Source: a bacterium (lineage in GTDB: Bacteria > Blakebacterota > Blakebacteria > Blakebacterales > Blakebacteraceae). From it: DNA of 5,069 nt. Each line of letters opens with the position of its first letter. Position 1 is the first letter of the stretch. A program made the position numbers and the translations under genes. Below the pieces are notes generated by a model. That model was not told the origin of the DNA. It worked only from the letters and a program-made list of their open reading frames with translations, and did not search any database. Where the stretch lies: contig JALGWK010000150.1 in NCBI GenBank assembly GCA_025774205.1, positions 1 to 5,069 on the forward strand, read 5' to 3'. This document shows positions 1-5,069 of this stretch, one piece after another.

Positions 1-807
1 CGGGGCCGAGTCGTTCGCCACCAGCAGGTGAGCCTGACCGAGGAGGGCCGCCGTTCCCGGCCAGGAGAGTTCCCCCGCCGCCGCCGCGCCCGTCCCGGAG
101 GCGACGGCTAACCGGTCGCAGAGATCGCGATCCGCTTCCCCCCCGATCCAGACCACATCGAGACCGGCCCGGGCGATCCACCCCGCCAGAGCCTCCCAGT
201 GAGCGGCGGGCCAGCGTTTCGTCGGCCATACGGAGCCGGGTGCGAGAGCGATGAAAGGAGGTGGTTCGTACCGCCGGCCCAGTCTGCCGAAGATGACCGC
301 GGCTTCCTCCCGTCCCTCCGGCGTCGGAACGAGCCGGGGAAGGGCCGGGGCCGGCCCTGAATCGGGATCGGCCGGGGTGAGGAGCGCGAGCAGGAGATCG
401 TGGTTCCGGACGACCTCGTGGACACCACGGCGATAGGGAACCCGAATGGTATGGAGCAGGGCCTGGGCGCCGAGGTCGAATCCGATCCGGGGTACAAGTC
501 CCGCCCTCCGGGCCAGCAGAGCCGACCGGAGTGAACGGTGCGGGATGAGGGCGCTCTCCCAGGGGCCATCGGCGATGATCCGGGCAAGCCGGCCGATACC
601 GACCGCTCCCCGATCGCTCTCCCGCTTGTCGAAGACGATCACCTCGATCCCCGGGCCCATCATGGCGGCGATCGATTCGCCATCGGGCCGCACCACGATC
701 GCCAGCGGCAGGTCGGGCCACAGCTGGCGCACACTCCGTACGAGCCCTCCGGCGAGGATCAGATCGCCGGGGAAAGCGGTCTGGATGATCACCACTCCGC
801 CGTTCAC
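1..807 (-). CDS. Glycosyltransferase family 9 (heptosyltransferase-like), C-terminus cut off by the window edge
   Basis: This open frame was read directly from the minus strand: it starts at GTG 807 and runs 269 codons to position 1 without a stop. The N-terminus has the GT9 pattern VVIIQTAFPGD (residues 5-15), whose Asp15 matches the conserved, probably catalytic acid of WaaC/WaaF enzymes. The second Rossmann domain carries APGSVWPTKRWP (189-200), the hallmark donor-side motif of ADP-heptose transferases, and the visible part ends at VANDSAP (263-269), the start of the conserved NDS-P-H block. Family members are about 330-350 residues, so some 70-80 residues lie beyond the left edge. The enzyme probably adds heptose or a similar sugar from a nucleotide donor to the LPS core on the inner face of the inner membrane. 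Its GTG shares four bases with the stop of the upstream acyltransferase, which suggests translational coupling. The family call is firm; the exact sugar (WaaC, WaaF or another GT9) cannot be told. Confidence 0.93.
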   Translation of the reverse strand, partial: MNGGVVIIQTAFPGDLILAGGLVRSVRQLWPDLPLAIVVRPDGESIAAMMGPGIEVIVFDKRESDRGAVGIGRLARIIADGPWESALIPHRSLRSALLARRAGLVPRIGFDLGAQALLHTIRVPYRRGVHEVVRNHDLLLALLTPADPDSGPAPALPRLVPTPEGREEAAVIFGRLGRRYEPPPFIALAPGSVWPTKRWPAAHWEALAGWIARAGLDVVWIGGEADRDLCDRLAVASGTGAAAAGELSWPGTAALLGQAHLLVANDSAP

Positions 808-1784
808 GGGCCTTCACCGGCAGGTTGTGACTTCCATCGACGGTGGAGCCAGAGGTACTGGCCGGGATCGGCGCGAATCACATCCTCCAGCCAGCGCATG
901 TAGGCTGCCGTCATCCCGTGGACGAGTTCTTCCCGATCGGTGCCAGGGGCGAGCGACGTGACCGGATCCATCTCCTCAAGTTCGTCGAATCCCATCCGGT
1001 AACCGCTTCCTTCGCGGTGGATCCAGGCGCCGAGGAAGGCCGCCCCGCTCCGGGCCGCGAACCAGGCCGGGCCGGTCGTGGTGGAGGCCGGACGGTTGAA
1101 GAAATCGACGAAGATCCCTCCCGTGCCCGCGTCCTGGTCACCGACGATGAGCACGAGACCACCCTCCTGGAGGGTCTTGATCACCCTGCGGGGAGCAGCA
1201 CTTCGTTCTACGACCTCGAGTCCGAGCCTGCCCCGCGTCTCGTTGAGTTCCCGGTTCATCAGCGGATTCCGCTGGTCCTGCATGATGGCGATCGAGGGAT
1301 AGCCGAGGGAGGCCAGCCTGGCGCCCAGCAGTTCCCAGGTGCCGTAGTGACCGCCGACGATGACGGCTCCGGAACGGGCCTCGACGATGTCCCGGAGCTT
1401 CTGCTCTGCCTCCGGATCGAGGCGCACCAGAGCGATCACTCTGGCGGCATCGAGCGAGCGAGCCCGGAGCATCTCCACACCCACGACCAGCAGGTTCACG
1501 TAGGCTGCCCGGGCGGTCTGCCGGAGCCAGGAGGTTGTTGCCTCCGGCCAGGCCCGTCCCAGGTTGGTGATCGTCACCCTCCGGCGGATGCGGAGAAGTT
1601 CGAAACCGACGACGCCGAGGAGCCGGGCGAGCATCAGGGCCGCCCGACGGGGAAGGAGCGAGGCGACCGCACCGGTCACCCTGAGGAGCAGATATTCCAC
1701 CCGATCCTGAACGGTTGGCGGGCGGTTTTCATCGATCAGGTCGGAAGTGGCCGGTCCGTTCCCATCGATCGGGTCGGGACTCAC
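804..1784 (-). CDS. LpxL/LpxM-type lysophospholipid (lipid A) acyltransferase, copy B
   Basis: This is a member of the Lip_A_acyltransferase family, which moves an acyl chain from acyl-ACP to a lipid A precursor (or lysophospholipid) at the inner membrane. The frame is open up to GTG 1808, but GTG 1784 is preferred: it has GGAGAGGA seven bases upstream and forms a GTGA overlap with the stop of copy A, giving 326 residues. In that numbering the catalytic HX4E motif is HYGTWE (His146, Glu151), followed by RNP (172-174), DQ (216-217), DFFNRPASTTTGPA (227-240) and the C-terminal YLWLHRRW (310-317). Residues 29-64 are hydrophobic and fit the membrane-associated N-terminal helix of the family. The first about 25 residues form an acidic, proline-rich tail built of two 11-residue repeats, absent from copy A. 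It is clearly paralogous to the neighbouring copy A. It may be the second (LpxM-like) acyltransferase, but chain and position specificity cannot be read from the sequence. Confidence 0.94.
   Translation of the reverse strand: MSPDPIDGNGPATSDLIDENRPPTVQDRVEYLLLRVTGAVASLLPRRAALMLARLLGVVGFELLRIRRRVTITNLGRAWPEATTSWLRQTARAAYVNLLVVGVEMLRARSLDAARVIALVRLDPEAEQKLRDIVEARSGAVIVGGHYGTWELLGARLASLGYPSIAIMQDQRNPLMNRELNETRGRLGLEVVERSAAPRRVIKTLQEGGLVLIVGDQDAGTGGIFVDFFNRPASTTTGPAWFAARSGAAFLGAWIHREGSGYRMGFDELEEMDPVTSLAPGTDREELVHGMTAAYMRWLEDVIRADPGQYLWLHRRWKSQPAGEGP
808..818 (-). promoter_or_regulatory. Ribosome binding site for the GT9 gene
   Basis: On the minus strand GGTGAAGG (818 to 811) stands just before GTG 807, inside the last codons of acyltransferase B. 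The GGTGA part matches the end of the anti-Shine-Dalgarno complement with a 6-base spacer. It supports GTG 807, which lies in the GTGA overlap, as the true start. The match is moderate rather than strong. Confidence 0.5.
1713..1778 (-). repeat. In-frame tandem repeat, two 33-base units, in the N-terminal tail of acyltransferase B
   Basis: Units 1713-1745 and 1746-1778 abut directly and agree at 24 of 33 positions by hand alignment, including a shared CATCGATC core. On the coding strand they encode PDPIDGNGPAT and then SDLIDENRPPT, which share six of eleven residues (D, I, D, N, P, T). The repeat lies just after the GTG 1784 start and before the hydrophobic helix. It looks like a diverged in-frame duplication of a disordered acidic tail. 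Confidence 0.7.
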
Positions 1785-2716
1785 CGCTTCATCCTCTCCG
1801 GCCACCACTCCCAGCGGCGGTGGAGCCAGAGGTACTGGCTCGGATCAGTCCTGATGTTCCTCTCCAGCCAGTCGACGAACGCTTCAGTGAGCCGCCTGAT
1901 CCGGAGCTCTTCATCGGCGTCGGCGGGCAGGTCGGCCAGGACCTTCAGGTCGAGCCGCTCACAGACCGCCTGATAGCGGTTCCGCACCCGTCGGACTGTC
2001 GTCGCCAGGAACGGGGCCTCGAACCGGACGGCCATCGCGGCCGGCCCCGTGAAGGTGGAGGCAGGCTTGCCGAAGAAGTCGATCATCAGGCCGCTCTCAG
2101 GATCAGCCTCCTGGTCGGCCACAAAGAGTGCCGACCCTTTCGCCTTCAGTGCTTTCAGTACCTCTTTGACAGCTATCCCACGCAGGGCGGGCCGGATATT
2201 CAGTTTCTTCCTGACCAGGTTCAATTCCCGGCTGAGGAAGGGATTCTTCAGTTCCTGGTAAATGGCCACCGCGGGCGATCCGAGCGTCGCCAGCCTCCCC
2301 CCGAGCAGTTCCCAGTTGCTGTAGTGACCGCTCACGTAGACAACGCCCTTCCCCTCCTGCATGGCCTGCCGGCAGAGCGCCTCGCTCTCCGGGTCGAACT
2401 CCACGCGGGCGAGGACTTTGTCACGCCGCTGGTAGCGGACCCGGAGGATGTCCAGCGATACCACCAGTAGATTGATCAGCGCGGCCCGGCCGATCCGCCG
2501 TCGTGCCGCCGGCGTCATGTCGGGGAAGGCGTCTTCCAGGTTCATCAGGGTCAGCCGTCGGCCGATCCGCAGAACATCGAACGCGATGGATCCGATCAGC
2601 TTCATCAGAGCCGCCACCACCGGTCGGGGTAGGACACTCGCCACCATCCCGACCAGTCTTACGAACAGGTAGGTGAGGAACTGCCTCGGTTTATGCCATG
2701 ATCCGGTTTCACTCAT
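1781..2716 (-). CDS. LpxL/LpxM-type lysophospholipid (lipid A) acyltransferase, copy A
   Basis: This is a second Lip_A_acyltransferase family enzyme, predicted to acylate a lipid A precursor with an acyl-ACP donor at the cytoplasmic face of the inner membrane. From ATG 2716 it has 311 residues, close to the family's usual 300 or so. Visible motifs are the catalytic HX4E as HYSNWE (His131, Glu136), LKNP (156-159), DQ (201-202), DFFGKPASTFTGPA (213-226) and YLWLHRRW (295-302). Residues 13-49 are hydrophobic, as expected for the N-terminal membrane anchor. The frame is also open to ATG 2770, which would overlap mnmA by 44 bases. ATG 2716 is preferred because it lies 10 bases after the mnmA stop and removes an 18-residue non-homologous leader, but neither start has a good Shine-Dalgarno; a GGAGGAG in the mnmA tail is 24 bases away. 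It is the likely first (LpxL-like) acyltransferase of the pair; specificity is unproven. Confidence 0.95.
   Translation of the reverse strand: MSETGSWHKPRQFLTYLFVRLVGMVASVLPRPVVAALMKLIGSIAFDVLRIGRRLTLMNLEDAFPDMTPAARRRIGRAALINLLVVSLDILRVRYQRRDKVLARVEFDPESEALCRQAMQEGKGVVYVSGHYSNWELLGGRLATLGSPAVAIYQELKNPFLSRELNLVRKKLNIRPALRGIAVKEVLKALKAKGSALFVADQEADPESGLMIDFFGKPASTFTGPAAMAVRFEAPFLATTVRRVRNRYQAVCERLDLKVLADLPADADEELRIRRLTEAFVDWLERNIRTDPSQYLWLHRRWEWWPERMKR
1785..1799 (-). promoter_or_regulatory. Ribosome binding site deciding the start of acyltransferase B
   Basis: On the minus strand GGAGAGGA (1799 to 1792) is followed by a 7-base spacer and GTG 1784. It lies within the final codons of acyltransferase A. 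The farther GTG codons at 1808 and 1805 have no comparable purine-rich site in front of them, so this site favours the shorter protein and a coupled reinitiation at the GTGA overlap. Confidence 0.6.
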
Positions 2717-2726
2717 CGATTCGAAC

Positions 2727-3836
2727 TTATCCCGTGATGACTCCTCCGCCCAGTACGATCTCGTCCCCATAGAGAACGGCCGACTGGCCGGGGACGACAG
2801 CCCGCTGCGGTTTTTCGAAGACCACCCGGAATCCCTCCTCTCCCTCCGGATAAACGAGGGCGGGCGCCGCTTCGCTGCCGTAGCGGATCATGACACCGGC
2901 CGGGAACGAATCCCGCGGCGCGTCCACTGACACCCAGTTCGCCTGTTTCGCCTGCAGCTCCCCGGAGAGCAGACCGCTCCCGTCTCCGAGAACCACCCGG
3001 CGCTCCTCCCGATCGAGCCGCTCCACATAGAGCGGTCTGCCGGCGGCGATACCGAGTCCGTGGCGCTGACCTACGGTGTAGCGCGCTATCCCGGCATGCC
3101 GGCCGAGCACCTCTCCGTCGGCATCGACGATATCACCCGGCTCGAAGGCGCGGGCCAGTTCGGCGTCCTGCCCCCCGGCCAACCTCTGCTGGAGGAACTC
3201 CCGATAGTCGTCACCGATGACGAAACAGATTTCCTGGCTGTCGGGGACATCAGCCGCCTTGAGTCCGTGTCGGGCAGCCAGGTCGCGCACCTCCCCCTTG
3301 GTCATCTCTCCGATCGGGAGGAGTGTCTTCGACAGACGGGCGCGCGGGATCCCCCACAACGCGTACGACTGGTCCTTGAGAGGGTCGACCGCTCGGGCCA
3401 GAGCGGGATCGCCCCCGGCATCGACGAGGATCCGCGCGTGATGCCCGGTCGCGAAGTGGTCCGCCCCGAACTCCCGACTCTGCTCCAGCAGGAAACCCCA
3501 CTTCAGCCAGGTGTTGCACCTCACGCACGGATTCGGCGTGCGCCCGGCGGCATACTCCCTTTCGAAATCACGGATCACCAGGGCTTCGAACTCCCGGCGG
3601 GCGTCGATGACGTGGTGCCGCCCCCCCGCCTTCAGGGTTGCCTGGCGGGCGCGGGCGATCATGTCGGACGAGCCGCAGCAGCGACGGCTCTCGACCTCAT
3701 CGCCGCTCTGCCGATCCCCCTCATCATGCAGATGGAGGGTGAAACCGATCACCTCCCAGCCCTCTTCGGCCAGCAGCAGCGCCGCGAGACTCGAGTCGAC
3801 CCCGCCGCTCATGGCCACCGCTACCTTGCCGCGCAT
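2727..3836 (-). CDS. mnmA: tRNA-specific 2-thiouridylase MnmA
   Basis: MnmA activates U34 of tRNA-Lys, -Glu and -Gln with ATP and replaces the C2 oxygen with sulfur passed along a persulfide relay, in the cytoplasm. From ATG 3836 the protein has 369 residues, a normal full length. In order it shows the PP-loop SGGVDSS (10-16), the catalytic NPCVRCN (Cys104), FATGHHAR (128-135), KDQSY (154-158), SQEICF with the second catalytic Cys204, and TVGQRHGLG (254-262) leading into the C-terminal beta-barrel domain. Two further in-frame ATGs at 3857 and 3854 would add seven residues. ATG 3836 is favoured because AGGAGAGGG precedes it and because the family usually begins about eight residues before the PP-loop. 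The motifs SQEICF and CNTWLKW differ from E. coli (STGICF, CN-EIKF) and resemble non-proteobacterial MnmA. It is followed after 10 bases by acyltransferase A, probably on one transcript. Confidence 0.98.
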   Translation of the reverse strand: MRGKVAVAMSGGVDSSLAALLLAEEGWEVIGFTLHLHDEGDRQSGDEVESRRCCGSSDMIARARQATLKAGGRHHVIDARREFEALVIRDFEREYAAGRTPNPCVRCNTWLKWGFLLEQSREFGADHFATGHHARILVDAGGDPALARAVDPLKDQSYALWGIPRARLSKTLLPIGEMTKGEVRDLAARHGLKAADVPDSQEICFVIGDDYREFLQQRLAGGQDAELARAFEPGDIVDADGEVLGRHAGIARYTVGQRHGLGIAAGRPLYVERLDREERRVVLGDGSGLLSGELQAKQANWVSVDAPRDSFPAGVMIRYGSEAAPALVYPEGEEGFRVVFEKPQRAVVPGQSAVLYGDEIVLGGGVITG

Positions 3837-3851
3837 TCCCGTCCCTCTCCT
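3837..3851 (-). promoter_or_regulatory. Ribosome binding site deciding the mnmA start
   Basis: On the minus strand AGGAGAGGG (3851 to 3843) precedes ATG 3836, with 10 bases from AGGAG and 6 from the end of the purine run. The upstream ATGs at 3857 and 3854 have their nearest purine-rich stretch (GGGAAGG) only 1 to 4 bases away, too close for normal initiation. This supports the 369-residue form. Confidence 0.55.
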
Positions 3852-3910
3852 CATCATGCCTTCCCGTTTCCCCTCAGCATCCCCATGCGCTTCTCAGGCC
3901 CTCCATCGGC
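3837..3910. other. Intergenic gap between the hydrolase and mnmA, no terminator or clear promoter seen
   Basis: This 74-base stretch is the only real intergenic space in the window. It contains the mnmA ribosome binding site and a small GCAT-GGGG-ATGC inverted repeat on the minus strand, too short and lacking a following T run to be a terminator. I could not find convincing -35/-10 boxes. mnmA may be transcribed through from the hydrolase gene, or start from a promoter too divergent to recognise. Confidence 0.5.
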
Positions 3911-5069
3911 TCAGCGGAGCCCGATCCCGAACCGTTCCACGATCCAGTCCCGGATCGTCTCCAGCACCACCGGAGCCATCGTCTCCTCGATCAGGATGTA
4001 TTCGGCCGGACTACCGGTCCCGGCTGTCTGGAAGAGGTGGTTCAGCCCGGGGAACTCCCTGATGGTAATATCGGTGTTACCGGCCTCACCGAGGGCGATC
4101 GCTATCTCGGGCAGGTTCTGCCGGGGGGGCACCTGCAGGTCGAGTCCGCCGTTGAGAGCCAGGACAGGCACCGTCACCTCACGCAGGGCGGTCCGGGGAT
4201 CGAATCCGAGGAAAAACTGGAACCAGGGGTGGAGCACCTGCGCCGTAGCCTGGGATATCTGCTGCTCGCGGAGTTCAGGGGTGATCGCCTGCTGTTCCGC
4301 ACCGGAGAGTCTGGCGAACTGTACGTCGATCAGGTCGGCTACCGCCGCCCGTACAGTGCGACTGTCAGCGCCGATGCGGGCCAGTCCGAGGACCTCGCTC
4401 TGGGCAGCGTACTGGGCCTCCAGCTGTGCTTCGGTGGCCCCGGCGGCCTTCGTGATCAGCCGGGTCTGTTCGAGCAGGATCTCCTCACCGGTCACCGCCG
4501 TGCCCGCCAGGAGGATGATGAAGGCCACCTCGGATGATCGGGCGGCAGCCATAGGAGCGATCATGCCCCCTTCACTGTGTCCGATCAGGCCGATTCTCAC
4601 CGGATCGATCACATCCTGTGTGCCGAGAAACTCCACCCCGGTCAGGACATCACCGACGAAGTCGGCCGACGTCGCCGGCTCCGATCCGAGGCTCGATCCA
4701 CCGACCCCGCGGTCATCGACCCGGAGCACGGCGATGCCGGCCCGGGTGAGGACATCGGCGATCAGCAGGAACGGTTTATGATTGAAGATCTCCTCGTTCC
4801 GGTCCTGGGCGCCGCTGCCGGTGATCATCAGCGCCGCCGGGAAGGGGCCTTCTCCGGGCGGAATGGTCAGTGTCCCCGCCAGGGTTATTTCACCGTTCTG
4901 GTAGGTGACCTCTTCCTCCCGGTAGGGGAAGGGGGGCTGCGGCTCCTGCGGTCGGGGCGGCGGCGGCACCTCCTCCCGGCCGAGCCAGAAGGGGAAGGAG
5001 AAACCGCTCTGAGTCAGCGTCCCCTCGATCCGCCCCTCCGACACGATCCCGCTCCAGACCGGATCTCCG
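3911..5069 (-). CDS. Alpha/beta hydrolase (esterase/dipeptidyl-type), N-terminus cut off by the window edge
   Basis: The frame is open from the right edge (first whole codon at 5068) to TGA at 3911-3913, giving 385 visible residues. The first about 30 residues (VWSG, then IEGTLTQSGFSFPFWL) match the end of the small beta domain that precedes the hydrolase core in this family, so GTG 5044 is probably not the true start and the gene begins outside the window. A proline-rich acidic linker follows (about 30-53). The core shows TGSGAQDRNE (83-92), VDDRGVGGS (117-125), the nucleophile elbow GHSEGG (Ser165), LDLQVPP with Asp310, and GLNHLFQ with His344, which together form an intact Ser-Asp-His triad. 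Relatives are usually exported esterases or peptidase-like hydrolases of poorly known substrate; a signal peptide cannot be checked here. It lies 74 bases before mnmA with no obvious functional link to it or to the LPS genes. Confidence 0.93.
   Translation of the reverse strand, partial: GDPVWSGIVSEGRIEGTLTQSGFSFPFWLGREEVPPPPRPQEPQPPFPYREEEVTYQNGEITLAGTLTIPPGEGPFPAALMITGSGAQDRNEEIFNHKPFLLIADVLTRAGIAVLRVDDRGVGGSSLGSEPATSADFVGDVLTGVEFLGTQDVIDPVRIGLIGHSEGGMIAPMAAARSSEVAFIILLAGTAVTGEEILLEQTRLITKAAGATEAQLEAQYAAQSEVLGLARIGADSRTVRAAVADLIDVQFARLSGAEQQAITPELREQQISQATAQVLHPWFQFFLGFDPRTALREVTVPVLALNGGLDLQVPPRQNLPEIAIALGEAGNTDITIREFPGLNHLFQTAGTGSPAEYILIEETMAPVVLETIRDWIVERFGIGLR

Noticed and set aside
108-587. 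Minus-strand open frame of 159 codons
   Set aside because: It lies in a different frame of the same strand as the GT9 gene, which has the PGS-W-TKRWP and NDS-P motifs; this frame has none and is rich in Ser, Arg and Pro as out-of-frame GC-rich DNA is.
841-1839. 22-base direct repeats at 841-862 and 1818-1839 as attachment sites or element ends
   Set aside because: Both copies encode the conserved YLWLHRRW region at the same place in two paralogous proteins, so shared ancestry of coding sequence explains them and no mobile-element gene lies between.
843-1973. Plus-strand open frame of 376 codons opposite the two acyltransferases
   Set aside because: It is low-complexity, motif-free and spans the junction of two well-supported minus-strand genes, so it is a shadow.
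1715-2470. Plus-strand open frame of 251 codons opposite acyltransferase A
   Set aside because: It shows no family features, and its apparent resemblance to the 843-1973 frame only reflects the paralogy of the two acyltransferases on the other strand.
3621-3627. Run of seven C in mnmA that could be a slippage or sequencing-error site
   Set aside because: The reading frame continues through it with conserved MnmA residues on both sides, so there is no sign of a frameshift.
3858-3895. Small GCAT-GGGG-ATGC hairpin in the gap before mnmA, as a terminator or regulatory hairpin
   Set aside because: The stem is only four base pairs and no T run follows it on the coding strand.
3060-4781. Plus-strand open frame of 573 codons opposite mnmA and the hydrolase
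   Set aside because: It crosses two unrelated genes and the gap between them, has no recognisable motif, and its minus-strand counterparts carry complete catalytic motifs. Long antisense frames are expected in GC-rich coding DNA.

Overview
The window is a GC-rich, tightly packed bacterial segment in which every supported gene lies on the minus strand. The transcription order, from high to low coordinates, is: alpha/beta hydrolase (start beyond the right edge), mnmA, LpxL-type acyltransferase A, LpxL-type acyltransferase B, and a family 9 glycosyltransferase (end beyond the left edge). I see no RNA genes, mobile elements, CRISPR arrays or convincing terminators. The plus strand carries several long open frames, but these are antisense shadows of the minus-strand genes.

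Right part (3911-5069): a secreted-type esterase/peptidase-like alpha/beta hydrolase with a complete catalytic triad. It lacks its N-terminus because the window ends inside the preceding beta domain. A 74-base gap (3837-3910) separates it from mnmA, the tRNA(U34) 2-thiolation enzyme (2727-3836).

Left part (1-2716): an envelope cassette. Two tandem paralogous LpxL/LpxM-type acyltransferases (1781-2716 and 804-1784) are followed by a heptosyltransferase-like GT9 enzyme (1-807). The last two junctions are 4-base GTGA overlaps in which the stop TGA of one gene shares bases with the GTG start of the next, which predicts translational coupling. Together these three genes should acylate the lipid A precursor and add core sugars (heptose or similar) to lipopolysaccharide.

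The organism is therefore a Gram-negative (diderm, LPS-making) bacterium. The MnmA active-site motif is of the SQEICF type, unlike the STGICF type of E. coli, and the GT9 N-terminus is of the QTAF-GD type. Both argue for a lineage outside the Gammaproteobacteria, such as Acidobacteriota, Gemmatimonadota or a similar phylum, but the phylum cannot be fixed from this window.

I did not find a new biological system here. The most noteworthy points are the tandem acyltransferase duplication with its coupled start codons, an in-frame 33-base tandem repeat in the N-terminal tail of acyltransferase B, and the joining of a tRNA-modification gene to LPS genes.
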